Assembly (NCBI RefSeq): GCF_018604545.1
Contig: NZ_CP075896.1
Coordinates: 1 to 64,000, forward strand
Direction of reading: 5' to 3'
Length of the DNA stretch: 64,000 nucleotides
Source: Streptomyces koelreuteriae
GTDB taxonomy: Bacteria; Actinomycetota; Actinomycetes; Streptomycetales; Streptomycetaceae
Part shown: positions 8,570 through 17,147 of the stretch, one piece after another
Position numbering within the stretch: position 1 is the first letter of the stretch
Layout of the letters: each line of letters begins with the position of its first letter
The notes under the pieces: generated by a model
What the model saw: the letters and a program-made list of their open reading frames with translations, nothing else
The model's database searches: none
Told to the model about the DNA's origin: nothing
Program-made: the position numbers and the translations under genes

Positions 8570-9056
8570 TTGTCCGCTTCCGGTTTCAGTCACCGCTCGT
8601 CGTCTCGCCGCCGTCACCCTCACCGCCGGCGCTCTGGCCTCGGTGGTCACGCTGCCGGCATCCGCCGCCGACCACGCCCGCCCCGAGCGGTCAAAGGCGG
8701 AGATCTCCGACATCCAGTACGACTCGCCCGGCCGGGATGCCCGTTCCATCCGCTGTCCGAACCGCGAGTGGGTGGCACGAACACCGGCCGCCGCACCGCC
8801 AGCCTCGAGGGCCGGCCCCTGAAAGGGACGAGGACGGCCGCGGCTACACCTTCGACCGCTACCGCCTCGGGCCGTGCCACGGTCCGCATCCACACCGGCC
8901 ACGGCCGCGACACCGGCAGTGACCTGTACCAGGACCGATGCAACTAAGTCTGGGACAACAGGTCCCGACACCGCCACCCTCCGCAACGACCGCGGACGCC
9001 CCATCGACGAGGAATCCTGGGGCAACCACCGTTGCGGCGGCCGCCACCGCCACTGA
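8570..9056 (+). pseudogene. Secreted lamin-tail-domain protein, multiply frameshifted
   Basis: Pieced across frames, the region reads as a signal peptide (VTARRLAAVTLTAGALAS...LPASAAD), then EISDIQYDSPGRDARS, NREWV, NTGRRTASLEGR, DEDGRGYTFDRYRL, GRATVRIHTGHGRDTG, DLYQDRCN, and DTATLRNDRGRPIDEESWG. That is the order of a small actinobacterial lamin-tail (LTD) protein. At least five lesions break it: near 8582, 8774-8780, 8823-8828, 8868-8871 and 8963. There is also a nonsense codon, TAA at 8944-8946, where TAC is expected. So many lesions in under 500 bp suggest real decay, although some indels may be sequencing errors. TTG at 8570 behind AAGGGGAG is the likely original start. Confidence 0.78.
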
Positions 9057-9150
9057 CCCACCACCGCGGGCGTGAACTGAACCGCCCCAGCCACACCCCG
9101 ACAGGACACACGCACCCGGCCAAGGGGCAATCGAAGGGACAAACGGCTCC

Positions 9151-9504
9151 ATGGGAAAGAAAAAGGCCCGTCCGCACGGCAACGGCCACACGGCGACGCC
9201 AGGCCGGAGAGGGTCCAGCCGGTCCAAGCGCGCGTCCGGCAAGCTCGTGCGCATGTACCGCCGCTACCACGCGTGGCGCGCCCCGTTCCCGCTGTGGGCG
9301 AGGAGCGTGTGCGACATCCTGTTCTGGGCCGTCATCGCCGCCGCGGCGTACGTGGCAATCGGCAGCCTGTGCGGAGCAATCCTCATCGCGGCTCCCCTTC
9401 TCGGGCTCCTCGGACTCGCCTCGAGCAAGGAACACGACGACGGCATCGACTGGAACGACCACCGAATGGGAGGCCAGCCCAAAGACCCCGGACCCAAGAT
9501 CTGA
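9151..9504 (+). CDS. Small membrane protein, hypothetical
   Basis: A 117-residue protein. ATG at 9151 follows GAAGGGACAAACGGCTCC. The first 45 residues are very basic (MGKKKARPHGNGHTATPGRR, then RMYRRYHAWR) and should stay in the cytoplasm. Two adjacent hydrophobic segments (about 52-68 and 70-86, the second including AILIAAPLLGLLGLAS) form a membrane hairpin, followed by an acidic tail (KEHDDGIDWNDHR). Family not recognised. It precedes a YidD-like gene in the same direction by about 100 bp, so a membrane-related role is possible. Confidence 0.65.
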   Translation: MGKKKARPHGNGHTATPGRRGSSRSKRASGKLVRMYRRYHAWRAPFPLWARSVCDILFWAVIAAAAYVAIGSLCGAILIAAPLLGLLGLASSKEHDDGIDWNDHRMGGQPKDPGPKI

Positions 9505-9601
9505 ACCGTGGCTGACCGCGCGGAGCGGCGGTTCCCAACCCCCGCAACCGCCACCCGTACCCGCCATATGACCTTTCGACCGTGACGGAAGGACTGACAT
9601 C

Positions 9602-10064
9602 ATGCCGCGAAGCCAGAAGCGCAACATGAAAAACAGAGCCGACGGCGAGAAAGACGAAGGGTGCTGCGCGGGGACGCTCGACACGCTGGCCCACCCGTGC
9701 TGCTGCGGCGGCTTGTCGCAGGCGGCCATGCTGCTCGCCGTTCTCCGCCCTTCGCTCACGGCCGCCGGCCACGGCGCTGACCCCGCCGCGCCCTCCGGGC
9801 GGGCGGCTGTCCGGTGCGATGTACCGGGCCGTACGCCACTACCGCCTCACGGTCAGCCCGACCCGGCCGGCCTGCTGCCCCTACACCCCGACCTGCTCCA
9901 CTTACGCGGTACGGGCACTCCACCGCTACGGCGCGCTGCGCGGCGGCCGGCTGATCCTGGCGCGTCTGCTGCGCTGCCGGCCCGGTGCCGCCCGCCGCCG
10001 GGGCTTTCGCGACCCGGTGCCGCCGGGGCCGCAGCGGACCGCGCGCAGCCGCCCCGGAATCTGA
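9602..10064 (+). pseudogene. yidD: YidD-family membrane insertion factor, frameshifted
   Basis: The second half (from ATG 9819) has the YidD signature: AVRHYRLTVSP, the cysteine motif CCPYTPTCSTYAVRAL, and RLLRCRPGA near the end. The first half, in another frame from ATG 9602, has the Cys-rich N-terminal extension (EGCCAGTLDTLAHPCCCGG) and hydrophobic stretch seen in Streptomyces YidD paralogues. The two join if one base is removed near 9796-9803 (GGGCGGGCGG). YidD proteins are small membrane-associated factors that assist YidC-dependent insertion. Alternatively, the 81-residue frame from 9819 is expressed alone. Confidence 0.72.
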
Positions 10065-10183
10065 GGCCCGAGAGCGCAGACGTCCCCGGTGGGCGCGGAA
10101 CGGCTCGGGGGCCGGCGACGTCGCGGTGGTCGGGCCGCGGCCGCGCACAACGGGGCGCCCCCCGGTCCTGCTTGGATGAACGC

Positions 10184-10795
10184 GTGATCGACTCTGAAGA
10201 CCGTGAGCAGCAGGCGGCGGTCAGCCGCCTGCTGCTGTACTACCTCAACGGCCCCCTGGCCGAGGGCTGCCGGCTTCGCGGGGTTCTGCCCGCGCCCGGC
10301 GCCGTCCGGATTGCCGTCCATGCCGGGGACGACGAGGACGGCGTCACCCTCCTGTACGAGATCCCCCACGACACCGTTGCCCCGTACTACATCCCGGGCA
10401 TCCTGCGCACGGTGCTGGCGGGCACTCAGATCTACGGGACGAGCGACATCAGCGAAGCCATGGGGATGACCGTCATCCGCCTCCACCCCGAGGAGATCAC
10501 CCCCGATCCGGAAAGCGAGTACGGCCAGACCCTCACCGTCGTACGCGCCCTGTCCGGCCCCGGCGACGAGGAGAACCCCTTCCTCATTGGATTCCTGATG
10601 CGGGGCCACCACCTGCTGCGCCTGTACGTGCAGCGTCCCGGCCGCCCAGGAGTCATCGGCGTCGACGTTCGCCTCACCGACATGACCACCGCCCTGATCG
10701 CTTCCCTTCCGAGCCTCATCGAAGAAACGCAGCACCAGAAGCCCTCTCCGGACGACCCACTCTGCGACCTCCTCGTGGACCTGACCAACTGGTAG
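10184..10795 (+). CDS. Hypothetical soluble protein
   Basis: A 203-residue frame from GTG 10184 (an in-frame ATG at 10176 belongs to another frame). It is a mixed alpha/beta protein with even coding character (GAVRIAVHAGDDEDG, VTLLYEIPHDTVAPYY, FLIGFLMRGHHLLRLYVQRP) and no signal peptide or membrane segment. No motif was recognised. A strong hairpin terminator lies 46 bp downstream, and it appears to be a single-gene unit. Confidence 0.65.
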   Translation: MIDSEDREQQAAVSRLLLYYLNGPLAEGCRLRGVLPAPGAVRIAVHAGDDEDGVTLLYEIPHDTVAPYYIPGILRTVLAGTQIYGTSDISEAMGMTVIRLHPEEITPDPESEYGQTLTVVRALSGPGDEENPFLIGFLMRGHHLLRLYVQRPGRPGVIGVDVRLTDMTTALIASLPSLIEETQHQKPSPDDPLCDLLVDLTNW

Positions 10796-11176
10796 AACAC
10801 CTGCCTCCCAACCCGGTCGGCGAGGCGGGCGCGGAAAGACGGCGTCCCGCCGAGGAAGAACCCCGGCGGGACGCATCAGCCACCGGCTCGTGCCAGCTGC
10901 CGCCTGCGGTGGCCGACTTCAACACAGCGCACTCGGAATCCCACCACGGAATATCCTTGCGGATTTCTGTCAGCCGGCGGCCCGAACACACCTGAGGGGC
11001 GTCGGGCTCGCCGGCCTGGACTCGGACTCGGCTGGGCAACGTGACGTCGCTGTGCGATCACTCCCCCGCTGGCGGCGCCGTGGAAGGGGCCAGGTCGCGG
11101 TGCCAGGTCGTGCGTCGGCGTGAGTGGTGCTGGTTCTATCGGCGGCAGAATGATCGGATGCAGCAGCGCGCCGGCC
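10796..11176. other. Intergenic stretch with terminator
   Basis: This 381-bp gap lies between convergent genes. The only clear element is the hairpin at 10842-10874. No gene-like frame was recognised in the remaining sequence. Confidence 0.55.
10842..10874 (+). terminator. Hairpin terminator
   Basis: GCGTCCCGCCG (10842-10852), an 11-nt loop, CGGCGGGACGC (10864-10874). The stem is a perfect 11 bp, 46 bp after the stop at 10795, with no U-tract, as is usual in Streptomyces. Confidence 0.75.
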
Positions 11177-11653
11177 TCACAGTGCGGCAACCACGTGAGC
11201 GACGAGGAGGATGCCCATCACCGCCACGAACGCCGGGATCGCCAGTAGGAAGACCATGATGAGCGTGTTCAGGAGGCTGACGCCCGCCCTTGCGTCCCCG
11301 GGCCGCGCAGGGTCGTAGGTGACCTCGATCGGGTCCGTGCCACTGCCGGCTGTCTGATACGTGTGGCTCTGGCCGGTGGCTGTCGCGTACGTGTACACCC
11401 GCCGCTTGTTGGTGTAGTGCGAGAACTGGGCCACTACCGTGATGCCACGCCGTTTCAGTCGCCAGTCGTCCACGTTCGCCCGGGCCCCGGCATAGACCAT
11501 GAAACACCCGGCGTACAGCGCGACCGAACCGCCGAGCAGTGCGGCCACCTGTCCCCCGCCCCCGAAGACGCCCACGGCCGCCACCAGCCCGGCATAGAAC
11601 AGGGCAGCCACCGCGTTGAGTGTTCTGCGGGTCGGGTCGGGCTGCGCGTTCAT
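11177..11653 (-). CDS. DUF3592-like membrane protein
   Basis: A 158-residue protein with two N-terminal membrane helices (about 15-33 and 38-56), an extramembrane beta-rich domain and a C-terminal membrane helix (LLNTLIMVFLLAIPAFVAVMG). The middle contains RRGITVVAQFSHYTNKRRVYTYATATG and IEVTYDPARPGDAR. This pattern (the 'xVtYdPxxP' motif before the last helix) is typical of DUF3592 proteins. Function unknown. No operon partner. Confidence 0.75.
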   Translation of the reverse strand: MNAQPDPTRRTLNAVAALFYAGLVAAVGVFGGGGQVAALLGGSVALYAGCFMVYAGARANVDDWRLKRRGITVVAQFSHYTNKRRVYTYATATGQSHTYQTAGSGTDPIEVTYDPARPGDARAGVSLLNTLIMVFLLAIPAFVAVMGILLVAHVVAAL

Positions 11654-11856
11654 CTGCTGGTCCTGCCGGTGGTGGGTCGTGTCGCCGCCGTATGCGTGGT
11701 GCGGGACGGTGGGGACGGACAGGCTGAATCCTTTCCCGTCCTCGCGGGTTGCAGTCGGCGTCGTCTAAGGCTGGTGCAGTGGGATGCCTCTCTCGGTGAT
11801 TCGGCGGCACGTCGGAATTCCGGACGGGCCTTTCGCGGCGGTGCGGTGAGCGGGCT

Positions 11857-12987
11857 TCACCGGTAGTTGAGTTCGGCGAGTTCGGTGGCGAGTTTCTTGG
11901 GCATGGCCGTGTGGCCGAGCAGGGGCAGGGCGATGTTGCGGGCAGCGCGAGCCATGGCGTTGCGGGTGGTGGCTATGCGGGTCATCCGGTCGGTGAAGGC
12001 GACCACGCGCTGGGCAATGGGGCGGCGTTGTGCCTCGTAGCCGTCGAGCTGTCCGGTGGCGAATGCCCGGCCGAGGGCGTAGCCGTCCTGGATGCCGGTG
12101 TTCATTCCCTGGCCGCCGGCGGGGCTGTGCACGTGCGCGGCGTCGCCGGCCAGCAGCAGGCGGCCGGCCCGGTAGTGGTCGGCGACCCGGTGGTGCACCC
12201 GGAAGCGGGAGGACCAGGTGTGGCCGGTGACCTTGGCCTGGCCGGGAGCGCGTTCGTCCAGCAACTTCTGGATGAAGGTGGTTTCGGGGCTTGCCGGAGC
12301 GTTGTCCACGGTGGCGACCACCCGGTAGCGGCCGCCGGGCAGCGGGGCGACGACGGTGAGTCCTGCGGTGCCGAAGGTGAGTGAGACCTCGCTGGGGCCC
12401 GGGGCCCAGTCCATGACGACGTCGGCGAGCACGAAGGACTCGGCGTAGGCGCTGCCGGTGAAGGCGATGCCCGCCGCTCCGCGCACGGTGCTGTGCATGC
12501 CGTCGGCGCCGACGGCGTACGCGGCGCTGAGCGTCTCGCCGGTGGCCATGGTGAGCCTCACGCCGTTGTCGTCCTGGACGGCCGATGTGACCTCGTAGGG
12601 GCGGTGCACGTCGCCGCCGAGCGCGCGCAGCCGGTCCAGCAGCACGCTCTCGGTCTCGTACTGAGGGACCATCAGCGTGTACGGGTGGGCCGTGGCCAGC
12701 TGGTCGAACGGGACGGTGAGCAGTCGGCGGGCGCCGTCGCGCACGGCGAAGCGGGTGATCTGGATGCCACGCGCGATGAGCTCCTGGGAGGCTCCCAACT
12801 CGTCCAGGACCTCCAGGGTGCGGGCATGCACGACGGCGGCTCGCGAGGTGTTCGCGCCCTCGGCCAGCCGGTCCAGGACGACGAAGTCGATGCCGGCGGA
12901 CGCGAGGGTCACGGCAAGCGCGAGGCCCGTCGGGCCGCCGCCGACGATGGCGACCTCGGTGCGGGCCGGGAGTGCGGTGGTGTTCAT
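11857..12987 (-). CDS. FAD-dependent monooxygenase (PheA/TfdB-type)
   Basis: A 376-residue flavoprotein hydroxylase. The N-terminal FAD-binding fold has GxGxxG as VAIVGGGPTGLALA (about 10-23), a middle DG motif appears as YAVGADGMHSTVRGAAG, and the second FAD motif is LLLAGDAAHVHSPAGGQGMNTGIQDG (cited in part). Such enzymes use NAD(P)H and O2 to hydroxylate aromatic or polyketide substrates. ATG at 12987 faces a TetR gene across a 132-bp region with three copies of one operator, so it is probably repressed by that regulator and induced by a xenobiotic or antibiotic-like ligand. The exact substrate cannot be read from sequence. Confidence 0.9.
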   Translation of the reverse strand: MNTTALPARTEVAIVGGGPTGLALAVTLASAGIDFVVLDRLAEGANTSRAAVVHARTLEVLDELGASQELIARGIQITRFAVRDGARRLLTVPFDQLATAHPYTLMVPQYETESVLLDRLRALGGDVHRPYEVTSAVQDDNGVRLTMATGETLSAAYAVGADGMHSTVRGAAGIAFTGSAYAESFVLADVVMDWAPGPSEVSLTFGTAGLTVVAPLPGGRYRVVATVDNAPASPETTFIQKLLDERAPGQAKVTGHTWSSRFRVHHRVADHYRAGRLLLAGDAAHVHSPAGGQGMNTGIQDGYALGRAFATGQLDGYEAQRRPIAQRVVAFTDRMTRIATTRNAMARAARNIALPLLGHTAMPKKLATELAELNYR

Positions 12988-13020
12988 GGCCAAGCCTTCC
13001 GATCTGGGTCCAGGACGCAT

Positions 13021-13105
13021 GTCAACAGATGTTGGCCAACGAGTGTTTGCCAACATCTGTTGACATGATGCTCGGGCTCCCGCTGGAAAGTCAACACGTG
13101 TTGGC
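13021..13105. promoter_or_regulatory. Three copies of a 16-bp operator between monooxygenase and tetR
   Basis: Copies: GTCAACAGATGTTGGC (13021-13036), GCCAACATCTGTTGAC (13049-13064, exact reverse complement of the first) and GTCAACACGTGTTGGC (13090-13105). Each is itself nearly palindromic with core CAACA-NN-TGTTG. A further GTTGTTGGC lies at 13111-13119, just before the tetR start. The sites flank both divergent starts, as expected for TetR autoregulation and repression of the monooxygenase. Confidence 0.88.
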
Positions 13106-13119
13106 CTACAGTTGTTGGC

Positions 13120-13707
13120 ATGACGCACGGCGCCGAGACCACCAGCACAGACAAGCGTTCCGACCGCACCAAGGCCGCGATCCTGCGCGCCGCACGTGAG
13201 CGGTTCGCGGAGCAGGGCTACGAACGCACCACGATCCGCGCCGTCGCCTCCGACGCCGGCATCGACCCCTCGATGGTCATGCGCTACTTCGGCAACAAGG
13301 CCCGGCTCTTCGACGCGACACTCACCATCGATCTGCGACTGCCGGACCTCACGGACGTCCCGGCCAACGAGCTGGCACAGACCCTGGTGCGACACTTCCT
13401 CGAACGCTGGGAAGACGACCCGGCCGACGACGCACTGCTGGTCCTGCTGCGCTCGGCCGTCACCAACGAGCAGGCCGCGGCCCGGATGCACGAGATCTTC
13501 GCCGCCCAGGTCGCGCCTGCACTGGCCGCCGCCCTCGGACCGGAGCCCGCCGCACATCGGGCCGGCCTGGTCTCCGCACAGCTCCTCGGCCTCGGACTCA
13601 CCCGCTACCTCCTGCGCCTCCCGGCCGTGACCGCCCTGACCAGGCAAGAGATCGAAAGCGGCCTCGCCCCGGCCATCCAGTCCGTCCTCGACCCGGCCGC
13701 CTCCTAG
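13120..13707 (+). CDS. TetR-family transcriptional regulator
   Basis: A 195-residue protein. The N-terminal HTH (residues about 12-60) reads RTKAAILRAARERFAEQGYE, then TTIRAVASDAGIDPSMVMRYFGNKARLF, a textbook TetR DNA-binding domain. The C-terminal helical domain has the TetR_C-like pattern with LVRHFLERWED and QLLGLGLTRYLLRLPA. It diverges from the FAD monooxygenase across a triple operator, so local control of that gene is the likely role. ATG at 13120 directly follows the last operator half-site, leaving almost no leader; the mRNA may be leaderless. Confidence 0.92.
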   Translation: MTHGAETTSTDKRSDRTKAAILRAARERFAEQGYERTTIRAVASDAGIDPSMVMRYFGNKARLFDATLTIDLRLPDLTDVPANELAQTLVRHFLERWEDDPADDALLVLLRSAVTNEQAAARMHEIFAAQVAPALAAALGPEPAAHRAGLVSAQLLGLGLTRYLLRLPAVTALTRQEIESGLAPAIQSVLDPAAS

Positions 13708-13896
13708 GCCCCGCCCTCCCCAGCAACGGCCTCGAGGCACGGCATGGTCCCATCGCCCATCCGGTGATCCCGCCGCCGGATCGCCGGATACAAGCCGGGC
13801 TCAGGGGACCCTGAGACCGGGGAAGCGTCCGGCGGATCACGCCGACCGAAATGCCCCGTCACAACTGGCGATCACTGCTCGGCCAGGGGCCTGGAT

Positions 13897-14457
13897 TCAG
13901 TAATCGAGATCCAGGTAGTCGATGTCATTGATGGCCACGTCCGACAGCCCCATCGCGCGGACACCGCCGTCCTGGAAATACACGTCCTTGAATCCGTCGG
14001 CGATGATTCCGCGCATCTCCTGGTCGCTCGCCCCGGTGTCGCGGGCGTCGAACAGGCGCTGCGCGTAGGCCGGGGGGAGGTGCACAGTGAGGCGGCGGAA
14101 GCGTCCGTCGTCGGTCGTGCCGACGGGCGCGGTGTACCCGAACCGGGCCCGGGTCTCCACCGTGATCCCGCCCGTGGAAGCCGCCTGCCGCTGCCGGCGC
14201 TTGCGCACCTGCGGCTGCCAGCGGGCCCGCACCGCTTCGTCGATCCTCGCCGCGACGTCGGGCCGGGCGTGCTTGCGGGCACCGCGGCGGTAGCGGTTGA
14301 CGGAGTCGGCGGTGACGCCGATCTCCCGGGCGACGGCTTTCGCGCTGCCCAACTGCCGGATCAGGTAGCCGATCCGGCCCTTGAGCGTCTTCGGGGGCTC
14401 GCGGGTGAAGCCCTCCCGCGCGGCCCGCTCGATCGCGTCCTCGATCTCACCCACCAT
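13897..14457 (-). CDS. tpg: Tpg, telomere terminal protein
   Basis: A 186-residue protein closely resembling the terminal proteins covalently bound to the 5' ends of Streptomyces chromosomes. Visible features: a HTH-like segment (AKAVAREIGVTADSVNRYRRG, about 39-59), a basic stretch (QVRKRRQRQAA), the conserved ITVETRARFGYTAPVGTTDD, VHLPPAYAQRLFDAR, and the family C-terminus ending in YLDLDY. Thr114 falls in PVGTTDD, matching the residue number reported as the priming threonine in S. coelicolor Tpg. It is the last gene of the operon: its ATG (14457) directly abuts tap's TAA stop. With Tap it primes filling of the 3' overhang at the telomere found at base 41. Confidence 0.96.
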   Translation of the reverse strand: MVGEIEDAIERAAREGFTREPPKTLKGRIGYLIRQLGSAKAVAREIGVTADSVNRYRRGARKHARPDVAARIDEAVRARWQPQVRKRRQRQAASTGGITVETRARFGYTAPVGTTDDGRFRRLTVHLPPAYAQRLFDARDTGASDQEMRGIIADGFKDVYFQDGGVRAMGLSDVAINDIDYLDLDY

Positions 14458-16572
14458 TTACTCGCCCTCGTCCAGAACAGCGTCGCCGCCCTTGATGTGG
14501 CGGGCCGGGTTGAGGCCCTTCTCCATCAGGTCGACCGCCCACAGCACCGTCTGGACGCCCTCCAGCTTGGCCAGGCCCGGCGTGGGGCCCAGGCGGAAGC
14601 CACCGGGTTTCGGCTTGCCGGAGGCGTCGTACGGCAGGAAGTCCAGCGGACTCTCGCCCGGCGAGGGGTACACGACGCAGTCGGACAGCACAGCCAGCGG
14701 ATACAGACCGGTCATCACCGCCATATTGCGCAGCTTGCGGTGCATGTTGACCCGGGCCTTGGAGATCACGGCGGCGCGGATGTCGGGGCGCCAGGTCGGC
14801 CGCTCCAGTGCCGGCCACCGCTCGCCCTGCTTGTAAGACCTGCCCTGAGGGCGCTCGCGCAGCTTGCCGACGCCGCCCTTCACCGTCGCCTTGACGGCGG
14901 CGAGCACGGCGGCCAGGGCCGGGTCGGTGTCCCTGTGCCCCTCCATCGCCGCCAGGAACTCCGCGTCCGTCGAGTCCTTCGTGACGCCGAGGTCGGCGAG
15001 GGTGTCGAGGTAGGCAGTCCGCAGGCGGTCGTGCCACGGGTCCAGGTAAGCCCCGGTCTCACGGCGCAGGTACGCCTCCAGCGGCCGGACGTCGTAGCCG
15101 AGCTCCTGGGCGTAGGCGACGGTGTGTGTCTGGTACCAGGCCGGGCCCGTCGGACGTTCGCCGGTCGGCGTGAACGGGCTGGGCAGGCGCGGGTCCAGCT
15201 CCACGTGGGACAGGTCGACCAGCCAGGAACCCGGGATCTTCGGGTTGAACTTCGGGGCGTGGAAGTGGTCCGGGGCGGACAGGCCGACGACCAGACGGGA
15301 CGCGGCCGCCAGGAACGCGGTGTTCAGGTCCAGGCCGACCGCGTACGGCAGATGGCACTCCTCATCGCTCAGCAGGTCCACCGGCCGCACCCACTGGTAT
15401 GCCTCCTCGTTCAGGAACCCGCCGCTCCAGCCGGAGTTGACGACCACGGGGTGCTCGGAGGTGGCCTCCGGCGGCGCCGGGTCCATCGGCTCCGTCCCCA
15501 GGCTGCCCGGATTGTGGCCGGGCACCCAGTTCCCGGTCGCTTCGTCGCGCTCGGCGCGCGTGGGCGGGCGCAGCGCCGTCATCAGCTCCAGCCCGGAGAC
15601 GGCCGTCGACCCGCGCGGGGTGATGACCCGCTGCGCGTACACCCCGAGAACGCGGGCGATGTCGGCCGGCTCCATCTCCGCGACGCCGGGCCAGGACCGC
15701 TCATCGAGGGCGTCCCAGGACAGGATCGCCAGCTGCACGCACTGCCGCTGCCTGCCCTGTGCCTTGCGGTAGATCCGCGCCCAAGGGCCGAACCCGCGCT
15801 GTGTGAGCTGCCACTTCGCGCGTCCCACCTCCTTGACGACCGGATGGTCGGACGGCAGGCGCAGCGAGCGGCGCTGCTCGTGGCCTTCGAGGCGCTCGGG
15901 GAGCCCGAGCTTCACGGCGGCTGCGGCGGTCAGCACGATGAGCGGATCGGAGTCCTTTCCGTAGCGGTGCAGCTTTGCCGCACCCAGGCCGGACTCACCC
16001 AGCGTCCACTCCACCAACTCCGGGATCGTGCGCGCGGGGCAGTCGAGCACGATGCCGTTGACGCCGTAGGCGGAACCGTCACCGTCCAGTACCGCGAGCG
16101 GACCGTGCGGGAAGCGCGGGTCGACGGCGGGTGCGGCGGGCGAGGCGGCCTGCTTCGCGGCCGGACGGTGTGACGTCGCCGGGCGGGCGGCCGGACGCTT
16201 CGGCGTGGCCGGGCCGGAGAGGGTGTCGTGTGCCGGGGGCCGGGGCGCCCGTTGCGGGCCGGTGGCCTCGTGGTCGGGGTGTGGGGCGGGGGCGGGGTAG
16301 CGGCGGGCGAGTCCTTCCAGGAGGCGGCGGTAGGCCTCCAGGCGCTCCGCCTTGGGTTCGGCGCGGCCGGCTTCCCAGGCGACGATACTCGGCACACGCA
16401 CGCCCAACGCCTGGGCGACGGCGGCCTGGGTGAGGCCGGCCGCCTCGCGCAGCCGTACCCGTTCGGCGGGAACAGGCAGCACCGTGCCGTCGTCGACGGC
16501 GGCCAGCAGTGAGTCGATCGCGGTGAACAGCTGTGGCGGCTGGTTCGTCATCTGCGGTTCTTCCTCGTTCAT
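14458..16572 (-). CDS. tap: Tap, telomere-associated protein
   Basis: A 704-residue protein (697 if started at MTNQPP, 16551). The N-terminus has an XRE-type HTH (LREAAGLTQAAVAQALGVR, then SIVAWEAGR, about 28-56), followed by a Pro/Ala-rich linker and a long conserved region containing FPHGPLAVLDGDGSAYGVNG, LDLNTAFLAAASRL and VDLSHVELDPRLPSPFTPTG. Tap binds the folded telomeric 3' overhang and recruits Tpg. The stop TAA is immediately followed by tpg's ATG, giving tight coupling. The start at 16572 overlaps the stop of a small upstream gene as ATGA. The archetypal Tap-Tpg pair agrees with the archetypal telomere at the contig end. Confidence 0.95.
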   Translation of the reverse strand: MNEEEPQMTNQPPQLFTAIDSLLAAVDDGTVLPVPAERVRLREAAGLTQAAVAQALGVRVPSIVAWEAGRAEPKAERLEAYRRLLEGLARRYPAPAPHPDHEATGPQRAPRPPAHDTLSGPATPKRPAARPATSHRPAAKQAASPAAPAVDPRFPHGPLAVLDGDGSAYGVNGIVLDCPARTIPELVEWTLGESGLGAAKLHRYGKDSDPLIVLTAAAAVKLGLPERLEGHEQRRSLRLPSDHPVVKEVGRAKWQLTQRGFGPWARIYRKAQGRQRQCVQLAILSWDALDERSWPGVAEMEPADIARVLGVYAQRVITPRGSTAVSGLELMTALRPPTRAERDEATGNWVPGHNPGSLGTEPMDPAPPEATSEHPVVVNSGWSGGFLNEEAYQWVRPVDLLSDEECHLPYAVGLDLNTAFLAAASRLVVGLSAPDHFHAPKFNPKIPGSWLVDLSHVELDPRLPSPFTPTGERPTGPAWYQTHTVAYAQELGYDVRPLEAYLRRETGAYLDPWHDRLRTAYLDTLADLGVTKDSTDAEFLAAMEGHRDTDPALAAVLAAVKATVKGGVGKLRERPQGRSYKQGERWPALERPTWRPDIRAAVISKARVNMHRKLRNMAVMTGLYPLAVLSDCVVYPSPGESPLDFLPYDASGKPKPGGFRLGPTPGLAKLEGVQTVLWAVDLMEKGLNPARHIKGGDAVLDEGE

Positions 16573-16946
16573 CGCACCCCCTGGCGGATCTCTTCGAGCC
16601 GCGTCATCAGCCTCTGGTAGCGCTGCGAGGCGGCCTGGGAGGAGTTCAAGCCTTGGTGCTGGGCGATCTGCCGCCAGTCCATGCCGCAGCGCCGGGCCTC
16701 GATGACCACCTGCGTCTCCAGCCGGTCCAACTGCTCACGCAGCCCCTCGAACAAGCCCAGGGCGGCGCCCACATCGTCCGGGAGCACACTCGGCCTGCCG
16801 TGATCGTTCTGCTCGCCGGTGGCCGCCAGCAGTCGTCCCACCAGCGATGCGTCCTGCTCGACCCGGTGCGCGACCGTGGTTTCGTCACGGGCGGGGGCCA
16901 GCAGGGACAGGCGGTCGCGGGCCTGCTGCTGGGAATCACGTGCCAT
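16569..16946 (-). CDS. Small HTH-like protein heading the tap-tpg operon
   Basis: A 125-residue soluble protein that overlaps tap by ATGA. The C-terminal half is a predicted helix-turn-helix: IEARRCGMDWRQIAQHQGLN, then SSQAASQRYQRLM. The N-terminal half is helical and acidic (RVEQDASLVGRLLAATGEQ). Overlap at one end and a palindrome about 30 bp before its start at the other suggest it is transcribed with tap-tpg and could autoregulate the operon. It might instead take part in telomere complex assembly. No known telomere function is assigned to it here. Confidence 0.75.
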   Translation of the reverse strand: MARDSQQQARDRLSLLAPARDETTVAHRVEQDASLVGRLLAATGEQNDHGRPSVLPDDVGAALGLFEGLREQLDRLETQVVIEARRCGMDWRQIAQHQGLNSSQAASQRYQRLMTRLEEIRQGVR

Positions 16947-16973
16947 GCCGGCAGCCTACTTCAGTCTGGCAAC

Positions 16974-16994
16974 GAAACAACGTTTCATTGTTTC
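16974..16994. promoter_or_regulatory. Inverted repeat upstream of the tap-tpg operon
   Basis: GAAACAA (16974-16980), 7-nt spacer, TTGTTTC (16988-16994). The spacer shares TTTCA with the right arm, giving repeated TTTCATTG/TTTCATTT. It is AT-rich in a GC-rich genome and 28 bp before the first start, so it is a good candidate operator or core promoter for the operon. Confidence 0.55.
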
Positions 16995-17057
16995 ATTTCC
17001 CGGGAGGTGGGAGCGGACATGCCAGCTCCGTACCGTCTGCGCGTCCACGGCCACTGC

Positions 17058-17076
17058 GAAGGGCGCACGGCCCTTC
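17058..17076 (-). terminator. Hairpin after the response regulator gene
   Basis: GAAGGGC (17058-17064), loop GCACG, GCCCTTC (17070-17076). It lies 72 bp past the response-regulator stop in its transcription direction and before the tap operon, so it probably separates the two transcripts. Confidence 0.6.
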
Positions 17077-17147
17077 GTGCGCAGCGTCTTGCGAGGCGGG
17101 CAGCGCCGGGCGGCGGGTACGCAACGCCCAGCCGACTGCCCCCACTC

